The notes under the pieces were generated by a model. The model was not told the DNA's origin, searched no databases, and was given only the letters and a program-made list of their open reading frames with translations. Source: Kitasatospora indigofera (GTDB lineage: Bacteria > Actinomycetota > Actinomycetes > Streptomycetales > Streptomycetaceae). Taken from it: a stretch of DNA of 52,330 nt. The position numbers were made by a program, and so were the translations under genes. Shown here piece by piece: positions 38,268 to 46,594 of this stretch (its first letter is position 1; every line of letters starts with the position of its first letter). The stretch is from assembly GCF_014655955.1 (NCBI RefSeq), contig NZ_BNBO01000061.1:1-52330 (forward strand), written 5' to 3'.

Positions 38268-39204
38268 ACGCGTCAGCCGCCGCACCGCGCTGGCGGGCAT
38301 CAGCAGCATCGGCCTGGGCGCGCTGCTCGCGGCCTGCGGCCAGGGCGGCGGGAGCCGGGCGGCCACCACCACCGGCGCGAGCGCGGACGTCTCGCCGCAG
38401 TCCGTCACCACCGAGGACCTGACCTCGCTGTTCGCGGCCTCCGGCACCTGCACGCTGACCGCCTCGACCACCCAGGGGCCGTACTACTTCGACGCGGACA
38501 AGATCCGCAGCGACATCCGCGAGGACCGCGCCGGCACCCGCCTGCGGCTGGCCGTCCGGGTCCAGGACAGCGAGAGCTGCGCGGCGGTCCCGAACGCGGT
38601 GGTGGAGATCTGGCACTGCGACGCGGCGGGCCTGTACTCCGGCGCCGAGAGCCTCTCCTCGGGCGGCGGCGGGGCCCCCGGCGGGGCCCCCGGCGGCGCG
38701 GGCGGCACGCCCCCGTCCGGGGCACCCTCGGGTGCGCCGGGCGGCGGCCCGAACGGCACACCGCCCACCGGGATGCCGAGCGGCGCACCGCCCTCGGGCG
38801 GCCCGGGCGCGGGCGGCGCCCCGGCCGGCGGCACCGGCGGCGCGGCCGACCTGACCCCCACCGACGACAAGCGCTACCTGCGGGGCGCCCAGGTCACCGA
38901 CGCCGACGGCATCGTGCAGTTCACCACCGTCTGGCCCGGCTGGTACGCCGGCCGCACCGTGCACATCCACGCGATGGTGCACGTGAACGACGAACGCGCC
39001 CTCACCACCCAGCTAATGATGGACGAGAAGCTCAACAGTGCGGTTTTCGCCAAGGATCCGTACGCCGGGCACACCGGCCGCGACACCTTCAACGACGGCG
39101 ACTCCATCTACCGGCCGGGCATGCTGCTGACGGTCAGCGAGGACGGGGACGGCTACCTGGGCGTCATCACCCTTGCGGCGGACCCGGATCACAACGGCAA
39201 GTAA
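38245..39204 (+). CDS. Tat-exported intradiol-dioxygenase-like lipoprotein
   Basis: The 319-aa protein has a twin-arginine signal (SRRTALAG, 11-18) and a lipobox ending at Cys31 (LLAAC). An intradiol ring-cleavage dioxygenase fold follows, with candidate Fe(III) ligands Tyr131, Tyr234, His240 and His242 (GWYAGRTVHIHAM). A 60-residue Gly/Pro/Ala/Ser insert (about 139-201, with repeats such as SGAPSGAPGG) interrupts the domain just after the first tyrosine. Extracellular catechol or aromatic oxidation is the family expectation. Its place between two TIGR04222 genes suggests a link to that system. No clear ribosome site; it may be leaderless. Confidence 0.87.
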   Translation: MGHDHEGRRVSRRTALAGISSIGLGALLAACGQGGGSRAATTTGASADVSPQSVTTEDLTSLFAASGTCTLTASTTQGPYYFDADKIRSDIREDRAGTRLRLAVRVQDSESCAAVPNAVVEIWHCDAAGLYSGAESLSSGGGGAPGGAPGGAGGTPPSGAPSGAPGGGPNGTPPTGMPSGAPPSGGPGAGGAPAGGTGGAADLTPTDDKRYLRGAQVTDADGIVQFTTVWPGWYAGRTVHIHAMVHVNDERALTTQLMMDEKLNSAVFAKDPYAGHTGRDTFNDGDSIYRPGMLLTVSEDGDGYLGVITLAADPDHNGK

Positions 39205-39285
39205 CCGGCGCCGCCGGCGGTCACAGTTCGGTATCGCGCACCTGGAACGGTTCCGTGATGGCCGGATCCGGTTTACAACAGCCCC

Positions 39286-40053
39286 ATGTGGCTGCTCCTG
39301 CTGATCCCCGCCTGCGTCGCCGCCGTGCTCTCCTGCATGCGGCTGGTCCGGATCGCGGCCACCGCCGACGCGCTCGCCGGGGCGGACGCCCCGCGCCCGG
39401 CGGAGGCGGTCGGGATAGGCCTGTACGAGACGGCCTACCTGGCCGGCGGCCCGGCCCGGGTGGTCGACCTCGCCCTGGTGCTGATGGCCTCGCGCGGCCG
39501 GCTGCACCTGGCGCACACCGGGTGGACCAGCGTGGTGGACCCGCAGGGGCGCAGCCGCCTGGAGCGGGCGCTGATCGCCGCCGTCGGCCCGGAGGGCCAG
39601 TGCCGCACCGGCGAGCTGCGGCAGGCGATGGCCTCCCACCCGACGGTGATGGAGGTCGGCGCCCGGCTGTCGCTGGCCGGCCTGGCCACCCCGGCGGCGG
39701 TCCGGCAGAGCACCGCGACGGCGGTCCGGCACGTCCGCCAGGCGCTGCTGCTGGCGCTGGTGCTGCTCGGCACCGCGATCATCCTGGGCGCCCCCGCCGG
39801 CGAGGACCCGGCGGCGGCCTTCGCCTGGTTCGCGCTGCCGGTGATCCTCACCTCGGGCACCCTGCTGATGGCCCGGGTCGACGTCTACCCGTACACCCGC
39901 TGGGCCTCCCCGGCCGGGCAGGAGGTCCTGCGGGTGGTCCGGCTGCCGCGCCAGGAGGCCGCCGACCGGGAGCAGGAGCTGCTGACCGCGGTGGCGATGG
40001 CCGGCCCGGCCGCCGTCCAGGACGCCCGGCTGCGGGCGGCGCTGCGGCACTGA
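39286..40053 (+). CDS. second TIGR04222-type membrane protein, no Cys-rich tail
   Basis: A 255-aa paralogue of the Cys-tailed protein. It has an N-terminal membrane segment (2-18) and the same ETAYLAGGPARVVDLALVLM core (about 47-66). Two more hydrophobic helices lie near 150-165 and 180-196. It ends without any Ser/Gly/Cys tail; its only cysteines are in the first membrane helix and one in the soluble part (GQCRTG). It may be an assembly partner of the tailed protein. Followed by a large bidirectional terminator. Confidence 0.85.
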   Translation: MWLLLLIPACVAAVLSCMRLVRIAATADALAGADAPRPAEAVGIGLYETAYLAGGPARVVDLALVLMASRGRLHLAHTGWTSVVDPQGRSRLERALIAAVGPEGQCRTGELRQAMASHPTVMEVGARLSLAGLATPAAVRQSTATAVRHVRQALLLALVLLGTAIILGAPAGEDPAAAFAWFALPVILTSGTLLMARVDVYPYTRWASPAGQEVLRVVRLPRQEAADREQELLTAVAMAGPAAVQDARLRAALRH

Positions 40054-40079
40054 ACCACGCGCCCGGGGCGGCACCCCGG

Positions 40080-40127
40080 GAACGACGGAGGGTGCCGCCC
40101 CGGCCGGGGCGGCACCCTCCGTCGTTC
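40080..40127. terminator. perfect 48-bp palindromic bidirectional terminator
   Basis: Two 24-bp arms (40080-40103 and 40104-40127) are exactly complementary. It separates the convergent TIGR04222 gene and hemQ and marks the right end of the MNIO-linked set. Confidence 0.88.
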
Positions 40128-40144
40128 GACCGGACGGCGTCAGG

Positions 40145-40888
40145 TCACGCCAGGCCGTTCAGCAGCTCGGCGACCGGCTTGCGGCGCCCGGTGAAGAACG
40201 GCACCTCCTCGCGCACGTGCAGGCGGGCCCGCGACGGGCGCAGGTCGCGCATCAGGTCGACGATCCGGTGCAGCTCGTCCGCCTCGAAGGCGAGCAGCCA
40301 CTCGTAGTCGCCGAGCGCGAACGAGGCCACCGTGTTGGCCCGCACGTCGGGGTAGCCGCGCGCCATCTTGCCGTGCTCGGCGAGCATCGCGCGACGCTCG
40401 GCGTCCGGCAGCAGGTACCACTCGTAGGAGCGGACGAAGGGGTACACGCAGATGTAGTCGCGGGGGGCCTCGTCGGCGAGGAACGCCGGGATGTGCGACT
40501 TGTTGAACTCCGCCGGGCGGTGCAGCGCCATGTTGGACCAGACCGGCTCCAGCCGGCGGCCGAGACCGGTGCGGCGGAAGCGGTTGTACGCCTCCTGGAG
40601 GTCGTCGGAGTCCTCGGCGTGCCACCAGATCATGACGTCGGCGTCGGCCCGCAGCCCCGACACGTCGTAGGTGCCGCGCACCGTGACGTCCTTGGCGGCC
40701 AGCTGCGCGAACAGCTCGTCGACCTCGGCCGCGAGGGCGGCGCGGTCGTCGGGCAGGTTGTCCTTGAGCTTGAACACCGACCACAAGGTGTACCGGATCA
40801 CCTGGTTGAGGTCGCGGGCCTTCTTCTTCTCGGGCTGCTGCGCGGCTGCCTGCTCGGCGGCCGCCTGCGGCTCAGTGCTGTCAGTCAT
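40145..40888 (-). CDS. hemQ: coproheme decarboxylase HemQ (chlorite dismutase-like)
   Basis: HemQ (ChdC) completes the coproporphyrin-dependent haem pathway of Gram-positive bacteria by decarboxylating coproheme. The 247-aa protein starts at an ATG (40886-40888) that overlaps the hemY stop as ATGA. Family features are LNQVIRYTLWSVFKL, DVMIWWHAED and YPFVRSYEWYLLP, which holds the active-site tyrosine region. A Gln/Ala/Lys-rich leader of about 25 residues precedes the domain. It is convergent with the TIGR04222 gene. Confidence 0.95.
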   Translation of the reverse strand: MTDSTEPQAAAEQAAAQQPEKKKARDLNQVIRYTLWSVFKLKDNLPDDRAALAAEVDELFAQLAAKDVTVRGTYDVSGLRADADVMIWWHAEDSDDLQEAYNRFRRTGLGRRLEPVWSNMALHRPAEFNKSHIPAFLADEAPRDYICVYPFVRSYEWYLLPDAERRAMLAEHGKMARGYPDVRANTVASFALGDYEWLLAFEADELHRIVDLMRDLRPSRARLHVREEVPFFTGRRKPVAELLNGLA

Positions 40889-42309
40889 GCGGACATTGTC
40901 CCTTCTGTGACGGCCGCCCCGGCGGCCGGGGTCAACACCTTGTCGACGGCCGCACGGGCGCTCGCGACGCAGGCCGGGATGCCCACCCCGTCGTACGCGG
41001 CGCCGCACAGGGCCAGCCCGCCGAGCCGCTCGGCGCCGGCCCGGATCCGGGCCACCCGGTCGAGGTGGCCGACCGGGTACTGCGGCAGGCCGGCCCGCCA
41101 GCGGGTGACCGCCGTGTCGTACGGCTTCGCGGTCAGGCCGACGGCCTCGCCGAGGTCGGCCAGCGAACGGGCGACCAGCTCCTCGTCGGGGAGGTCCAGG
41201 GCCTGCTCCTCGCGGTGGCGGCCGAGCGAGGTGCGCAGCAGGAAGCTGTCGGGCGCCGAGCGCTCCAGCCAGCCCCACTTGTTCGAGGAGAAGGTGGACG
41301 CCTTGATCTGCCGGCCGTCGACCGGCGGTACCAGGAACCCGCTGCCGGCCGGCGGCCCGGGCAGGTCTGCGCGCCGGAAGGCCATCGTGACCAGGGCCAT
41401 CCCCGCGTACTCGACGGCGGCCAGCTCGGCGGCCGCGCCGGGCGCCTCGGCCCGCAGCAGCCGGGCCGCCTCGGGCGCGGGCACGGCGAGCACCACCGCG
41501 TCCGCCCGCAGCACCTCGCCGCCGACGACCAGGCGCCAGCCCTCGGGGGTGCGGCGCAGCTCGTCCACCGGGCTGCCGGTCCGCAGGTCGGCGCCGGCCG
41601 CGCGGCAGGCGGCGGCGACGGCGACGGGCAGGGTGCCGAGGCCGCCCTCCAGGCCCTGGAAGACCGGGCCGCCGCCGCTCTGCGGGCGGGTCGCCAGCTC
41701 GTGCACGCCGTCGAGCAGCGGACCTCCGGTACGGGCCAGGGCGAGCAGCTGGGGGACGGCCGCGCGCAGCGAGATCTCGTCCGCGTGGCCGGCGTAGACG
41801 CCGCCGAGCAGCGGCTCGACCAGCCGGTCGACCACCTCCCGGCCGAGCCGCGCGGCCACGTACGCGCCGATGGCGATGTCGTCGCCGACCGCCGGGGTGC
41901 TCTCCTCCCGGCCGGCCCGGGCCAGGCCCTCGGGGGTGAGCACGCCGGAGGCGGCCAGCGCGTCGAGGTCGCCGGGGACGCCCATCACCTGGCCGCCGGG
42001 CAGCGGGCGCAGCGCGTCCCTGGTCCAGATCGCGGCCTTGGCGGTGCCGGGCGGCTGAAGGGCGTCGGCCAGGCCGACCGAGCGGGCCAGGGCGACCGCC
42101 TCCGGGCGGCGGGCGAGCATCGACTCGGCGCCGAGGTCGACCTGCACCCCGCCGACCTCGCCGCCGCGGAGCTTCCCGCCGAGGCGCTCCGAGGCCTCCA
42201 GGAGGGTGACCGCGGCTCTCCCGCCACCGCCGTCCGCACCGCTGAGGAAGGCGGCCGCGGCCAGGCCCGCGATACCGCCGCCGATCACGACGACATGAGG
42301 TTGCGACAT
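40885..42309 (-). CDS. hemY: coproporphyrinogen III / protoporphyrinogen oxidase, HemY (CgoX) type
   Basis: An FAD-dependent oxidase of the haem pathway, 474 aa. The N-terminal dinucleotide motif is VVIGGGIAGLAAAAFLSG (about 6-23), followed by LLEASERLGGKLRG and the C-terminal FAD-site region CGAAYDGVGIPACVASARA. With HemQ beside it, coproporphyrinogen is the likely physiological substrate. It ends in a 4-bp overlap with hemQ, so the two enzymes are made together. Confidence 0.94.
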   Translation of the reverse strand: MSQPHVVVIGGGIAGLAAAAFLSGADGGGGRAAVTLLEASERLGGKLRGGEVGGVQVDLGAESMLARRPEAVALARSVGLADALQPPGTAKAAIWTRDALRPLPGGQVMGVPGDLDALAASGVLTPEGLARAGREESTPAVGDDIAIGAYVAARLGREVVDRLVEPLLGGVYAGHADEISLRAAVPQLLALARTGGPLLDGVHELATRPQSGGGPVFQGLEGGLGTLPVAVAAACRAAGADLRTGSPVDELRRTPEGWRLVVGGEVLRADAVVLAVPAPEAARLLRAEAPGAAAELAAVEYAGMALVTMAFRRADLPGPPAGSGFLVPPVDGRQIKASTFSSNKWGWLERSAPDSFLLRTSLGRHREEQALDLPDEELVARSLADLGEAVGLTAKPYDTAVTRWRAGLPQYPVGHLDRVARIRAGAERLGGLALCGAAYDGVGIPACVASARAAVDKVLTPAAGAAVTEGTMSA

Positions 42310-42354
42310 GCTTCGCAGTCTTGCAGAGAGCCGGGCGAAGGCCTCAATCCGTCC

Positions 42355-42942
42355 TCAATCCGTCCGCTTCCGGGCGGGCAGCAGTGCGTCCAGGTCGATG
42401 GCGACCGGGAACGGGACGGGGCGCTCCAGCCTGCCGCGGAAGATCCCGGCGGGCGCGTAGGCGGTGGTGGGGGCGTCGAGCTCGTAGACGTGGACGACGG
42501 GCGCGCCCGCCTCCTCCTCGATCAGCCAGTAGTGCACGATGCCCGCCTCGGCGTACTTGCGGACCTTGACGGTGCGGTCGCGGTGGGCCGTCTCGGGGGA
42601 GACGACCTCGACGACCAGGGAGACCGTGGCGGGGGAGAACCACGTCCGGTCCGGGTCGTACTCGGTCTCAGCCACCACCAGATCGGGCTCGGGACGGTTT
42701 CTGCCGTCGAGCCGGATGGTCATCTCACGTTCCACCACAGTGCCGGCGGGAGCCTGGTCCTCCAGGGCGACGGTCAGAGCCGTGACGATCCGGCCGTGCC
42801 AGGAGCGCTGCGGGGACATCATGAAGACGAGCGCGCCGTCGATCAGTTCGGTGTGCCGGGGCGCTTCGGTCAGCCGGTCGAGGTCATCGGCGAACCACCC
42901 CTCGTCGCGGGGCGGTCGCATCCAGTCGGGCAGCGCGCTCAT
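42355..42942 (-). CDS. Uma2-family (DUF820) PD-(D/E)XK-fold protein
   Basis: A 195-aa protein of the Uma2 family, predicted restriction-endonuclease-like nucleases of unknown role that are multi-copy in streptomycetes. The fold shows RPEPDLVVAE with its acidic residue and SLVVEVVSPETAHRDRTVKV carrying the E-x-K-like core, then KYAEAGIVHYWLI. It starts 9 bp after the stop of the DUF1275 gene. No clear ribosome site is visible, so coupling to the upstream gene is likely. Confidence 0.88.
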   Translation of the reverse strand: MSALPDWMRPPRDEGWFADDLDRLTEAPRHTELIDGALVFMMSPQRSWHGRIVTALTVALEDQAPAGTVVEREMTIRLDGRNRPEPDLVVAETEYDPDRTWFSPATVSLVVEVVSPETAHRDRTVKVRKYAEAGIVHYWLIEEEAGAPVVHVYELDAPTTAYAPAGIFRGRLERPVPFPVAIDLDALLPARKRTD

Positions 42943-42951
42943 GGATCCAGA

Positions 42952-43677
42952 CTAGCCAGTGCGGGGCTCCGCCGGGGGCCGTCGGCGCGCGGTCAGCCCG
43001 AAGCCGACGGCGCACAGGAGCACGACGGCGGCGGACACCAGCAGCGGGAGCTGCGGGCGGTGGCCGGCGGTGAGCATCCAGGCCCCGAGCAGGCCGCCGA
43101 GGAACATCGCCACCACCCCGGCGGCCCGCAGCGCGGCCGAGCCGGTGCCGCCGCCCCGGGCGGGATCGTGTCCGACGGCCGGGGCCAGCCCGCTGATCAC
43201 GGAGGTGAGCGCGCGGGTGGTGAGCGTGGTGGGCAGTTCGGCGACCCGGGCCCGGAGGCTGGTGACGCTGCGCAGGCCCATCGCCAGCGCCGTCAGGGCG
43301 ATCACCAGGTAGAGGTGGCCGGTCAGTGGCTCGTCGAGGCGGCCGATCCCGCCCGCGGCCAGGCCGGCGCCGCCGAGCAGCAGGGCCTCCGCCACCAGTC
43401 CGGCGACGAACCAGCGGTGGCGGCGGGCCTCGACCCTGGTCTCCAGCAGGGCGCCGGTCAGGTTGCCGACGGCGAAGGCCCCCAGGGAGACGGCGGAGGC
43501 CGTGGGGGACAGCCCCGGGCCGCCGGCCAGTCCGAAGGCGAGGAAGAGCATGTTGCCCGTCATCAGCGCGGTGAAGACGTGGCCGAGCGCGAGCAGGCTG
43601 ACGGCCTCGATCACCCCCGTGGTCAGGGTCAGCACGATCAGCACGGCGTCGAGCGCGGCACTGCGCCTCAGGGTCAA
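42952..43677 (-). CDS. DUF1275/YoaK-family membrane protein
   Basis: A roughly 241-aa membrane protein with about six hydrophobic segments and the family motifs GVIEAVSLLALGHVFTALMT with GNMLFL following, and FAVGNLTGALL. The start is uncertain: no ATG or GTG fits. I use a TTG (43675-43677) behind AGGGAGGGAA. The longer open frame to 45270 is read-through of GC-rich antisense sequence. The function of the family is unknown. Divergent from the GntR regulator. Confidence 0.82.
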   Translation of the reverse strand: MTLRRSAALDAVLIVLTLTTGVIEAVSLLALGHVFTALMTGNMLFLAFGLAGGPGLSPTASAVSLGAFAVGNLTGALLETRVEARRHRWFVAGLVAEALLLGGAGLAAGGIGRLDEPLTGHLYLVIALTALAMGLRSVTSLRARVAELPTTLTTRALTSVISGLAPAVGHDPARGGGTGSAALRAAGVVAMFLGGLLGAWMLTAGHRPQLPLLVSAAVVLLCAVGFGLTARRRPPAEPRTG

Positions 43678-43886
43678 GGCCGGTTCCCTCCCTCGGACGA
43701 CGGACCACCCACTCTCGCGTTCCGCCGCGGACCGGCCCGGCATTGGGCCATGTGTGGGGGCGGTGGGGGCCGGGCCGCGGGTGGCGGTTCCGGCCCGGGG
43801 GCATCGGTAGGCCCTGCTGGCGGCGGGCGCGGACGGCCCGTCAGGTGGCGTAATGCGGTGGCAACGAAAAACCCGCCGGTACGCCC

Positions 43887-43905
43887 CTAGGGTTCTGCCA
43901 GAACC
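43887..43905 (+). promoter_or_regulatory. gntR promoter -10 element and dyad operator
   Basis: A TAGGGT -10-like hexamer (43888-43893) overlaps a 15-bp dyad GGTTCTG-C-CAGAACC (43891-43905), about 60 bp upstream of the gntR start. The overlap suits autoregulation by the GntR protein. No good -35 is visible. Confidence 0.5.
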
Positions 43906-43965
43906 AACCGCCCGGCAGCGCCGCCCGGCGGACCGCAATCGGCCCCCAGCACCGGAGCAGTCGCG

Positions 43966-44730
43966 ATGAGCACCGAGAACCCGCCCCGGCCGGCCGGGGC
44001 CTGCCAGCCCCGCCGGCCCCGTGCGGACCGGGCCCGGCAGGTCGCCGACGTGCTGCGCCAGCAGGTGCTGAGCGAGGTGTACGGGCCCCGTCCGCTGCCG
44101 CACGAGGAGGTGCTGGCCGAGGAGTTCGGGGAGTCCAGGAACACCATCCGGGAGGCCCTGGACCTGCTCCGGACGGAGGGCCTGGTCCGCCGGGTGCCCG
44201 GGTCGGGGACGCTGGTGGTGGCGGAGAAGGTGCCGCACGGGCTGAACCGCCTGATGGGGCTGGCCGAGACCCTGCACGAACACGGCGAGGTCACCAACGA
44301 GGTCCGCTCGTTCGGCCCGGTCCGGGCCCCCGGCCCGGTGGCCCGCCGGCTGCGGCTGCCGGACGGCGCGGACGTGGTGTACGTCGAGCGGGTGCGGCGG
44401 CTGAACGGGCTGCCGCTGTCGCTGGACCTCACCTACCTCGCCCCGGACATCGGCGCCGCCCTGGACGCCGAGGACCTGGTCCACCAGGACGTCTTCCAGC
44501 TGATCGAGGAGGTCGCCGGGCAGCCGCTCGGTTCGGCCGACATCACCCTGGAGGCGGTGAACGCCGACGCGCACTCGGCCACCGTGCTGGAGGTCCCGCG
44601 CGGCGGGGCGCTGCTGATGCTGGAGCGGCTGACCACGCTGGCCGACGGCCGCCCGGTGGACCTGGAGTACGTCCGGTTCCGCGGCGACCGGATCACCATG
44701 CAGGGCCGGCTGCTGCGCTCCGCGCTCTGA
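43966..44730 (+). CDS. GntR-family regulator with UTRA domain
   Basis: The 254-aa protein has an N-terminal GntR winged helix (LPHEEVLAEEFGESRNTIRE continuing ALDLLRTEGLVRRVPGSGTL, about 44-85). A UTRA effector domain follows, with RRLNGLPLSLDLTYL and LLMLERLTTLADGRPVDLEYV. UTRA domains bind small effectors, and one obvious candidate is the compound carried by the downstream ABC transporter. 135 bp separate it from the ferredoxin gene, and both point the same way. Confidence 0.92.
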   Translation: MSTENPPRPAGACQPRRPRADRARQVADVLRQQVLSEVYGPRPLPHEEVLAEEFGESRNTIREALDLLRTEGLVRRVPGSGTLVVAEKVPHGLNRLMGLAETLHEHGEVTNEVRSFGPVRAPGPVARRLRLPDGADVVYVERVRRLNGLPLSLDLTYLAPDIGAALDAEDLVHQDVFQLIEEVAGQPLGSADITLEAVNADAHSATVLEVPRGGALLMLERLTTLADGRPVDLEYVRFRGDRITMQGRLLRSAL

Positions 44731-44865
44731 CCAGCGGCCTCCCCCGACCCCCGACCCGGGACCCGGACCGGCCTCCCCTCCCCGCAGCAACCCCCAGCAG
44801 CAGCCTGCCCGCGGTCGCCCTCCCGCCGCCGCGTTCCTTCCCGTAGCCGATTCCCGGAGACCCCC

Positions 44866-45093
44866 ATGGCACTCGCCGACCACCGCTCCGACGTGCCCGT
44901 CACCATCGACGGCTCGCTCTGCATCGACGGCTGCACGCTCTGCGTGGAGATGTGCCCGCTCGACTCGCTGGCCATCGACCCGGACACCAACAAGGCCTTC
45001 ATGCACGTCGACGAGTGCTGGTACTGCGGCCCGTGCGCCGCCCGCTGTCCCACCGGTGCGGTCACCGTCAACATGCCCTATCTGCTGCGCTGA
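44866..45093 (+). CDS. 2[4Fe-4S] ferredoxin, AprB-like
   Basis: A 75-aa ferredoxin with two complete cluster motifs: Cys19/23/26/30 (CIDGCTLCVEMCP) and Cys51/54/57/61 (CWYCGPCAARCP). The CxxxCxxC spacing of the first motif and the DECWYCGPC context resemble the small iron-sulfur subunit of adenylylsulfate reductase. It is the likely electron partner of the flavoprotein at the end of the operon. The next gene starts 13 bp later. Confidence 0.93.
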   Translation: MALADHRSDVPVTIDGSLCIDGCTLCVEMCPLDSLAIDPDTNKAFMHVDECWYCGPCAARCPTGAVTVNMPYLLR

Positions 45094-45106
45094 GGAGCGT
45101 TCCCCG

Positions 45107-46594
45107 ATGTCACGCCGTCCGCTGTTCCCCCGCCCGACGTCCCGCCCGCTCGGAGCGGCGTCGGCCCGGGACACCTCGTCGTCCCCGGGCCCGTCCGCGT
45201 CCCGGCGCCCGCGGCCGGCCGGCCCGCTGCCGCTCGCCCTGCTGGCCGCCGCCGTGCTGACCGGACTCACCGGCTGCTCGTCCGCCGGCGCCTCCGCCGG
45301 CGGCAGCGTCGAGGTGGTGGTCGGCTACCAGTCCAAGACCATCAACACCGTCACCGCCGGCACCCTGCTCCGGGCCCGGGGGTACTTCGAGCAGCAGCTC
45401 GCCGCCGAGGGCAAGAAGAACGGCCGCACGTACAAGGTCAGCTGGCAGGACTACGACTCCGGCGCGCCGATCACCGCGCAGATGCTGGCCGACAAGACCG
45501 ACATCGGCTCGATGGGCGACTACCCGCTGCTGATCAACGGATCGCGGGCCCAGGAGGCCGGCGGGGCCGGCACCCGGATGATCTCGGTGACCGGCTACAA
45601 CGAACTGGGCGCGCTCAACAGCGTGGTGGTGCCGAACGGTTCGCCCGCGCACACGCTCGCCGACCTGAAGGGCAAGAAGGTCTCCACCTCGGTCGGCTCG
45701 GCCGCCGACGGCACCCTCGTCCAGGCGCTGCGCAAGGCCGGCGTGCAGGACACCGAGATCTCCAAGCAGAACCAGCAGCCGGCCATCGGCGCCTCGGCGT
45801 TGAAGGCCGGCGGCGTGGACGCGCTGGCCCAGTTCGTGGCCTGGCCGGGCCAGGTGGTGTTCGGCGGCGACGCCCGGCTGCTCTACGACGGCGCGGCGCT
45901 GGCCCGCCCCACCCTGCACGGCGTGGTGGTCCGGCAGAAGTACGCCACCGAGCACCCCGAGGTGATCGAGGCCTTCCTGCGCGCCCAGGCGGACGCCACC
46001 CGCTACCTCAACGAGCAGCCGCTGGCCGCCTCCCAGGAGGTCGCCGCGGCGACCGGCCTGGCGCCCGAGGTGGTCCACCTCTACAACGGCCCGAACGGCA
46101 TCGCCACCTTCGGGCTGCCGCTGCGGCCCGAACTGCTGGCCGCGCTGCGCGAGGACGTCCCGTTCCTGAAGTCGGTCGGCGTGCTGAAGGCGCTGGACGT
46201 GGACGCCTTCGTCGACCCGTCCTACCTCGCGAAGGCCGCCCTGCCGGAGATCGCGCCGGCCCGGATCACCGGCACCGACGCGGTCTGCGGGCAGCCGGTC
46301 ACCGACCCGGCGAAGGCCGGCGAGATCTGGTTCGACGGCGAGGACGCCACCCGGCCCGCCGCCACCCCGGCCTGCCTGCTGAAGGCGGTCAAGGCGGCCG
46401 CCGGCAAGAAGGTCCGGGCGGCCTACGTGCCCGACGCGACCACCGGCACCCGTTGGTTCGCCGACAAGGACCACTGGGCGCAGGACGGCGCCGACCTGCT
46501 GCCCTTCACCACCGAGGACGGCCTCAAGGCCTACCTGGCGGCACACCCGGGCGCGAAGCAGATCGGCTACGAGCAAGCCCTGGCGGCGTCGTGA
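45107..46594 (+). CDS. ABC solute-binding lipoprotein fused to a NosL-like domain
   Basis: A 495-aa lipoprotein with a long basic leader and lipobox Cys57 (LTGC). Residues about 68-370 form a SsuA/TauA-type periplasmic binding fold (VVVGYQSKTINTV, SMGDYPLLINGSR, LKGKKVSTSVGSA). Residues about 388-495 align by eye with NosL: CGQPV at 394-398 where NosL has CGM, EIWFDGE, then VRAAYVPDATTGTRWFAD and LLPFTTEDGLKAYLAAHPGA. Loss of the Met may change copper binding. GAGGAG precedes the ATG. The stop overlaps the permease start (GTGA). Confidence 0.85.
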   Translation: MSRRPLFPRPTSRPLGAASARDTSSSPGPSASRRPRPAGPLPLALLAAAVLTGLTGCSSAGASAGGSVEVVVGYQSKTINTVTAGTLLRARGYFEQQLAAEGKKNGRTYKVSWQDYDSGAPITAQMLADKTDIGSMGDYPLLINGSRAQEAGGAGTRMISVTGYNELGALNSVVVPNGSPAHTLADLKGKKVSTSVGSAADGTLVQALRKAGVQDTEISKQNQQPAIGASALKAGGVDALAQFVAWPGQVVFGGDARLLYDGAALARPTLHGVVVRQKYATEHPEVIEAFLRAQADATRYLNEQPLAASQEVAAATGLAPEVVHLYNGPNGIATFGLPLRPELLAALREDVPFLKSVGVLKALDVDAFVDPSYLAKAALPEIAPARITGTDAVCGQPVTDPAKAGEIWFDGEDATRPAATPACLLKAVKAAAGKKVRAAYVPDATTGTRWFADKDHWAQDGADLLPFTTEDGLKAYLAAHPGAKQIGYEQALAAS

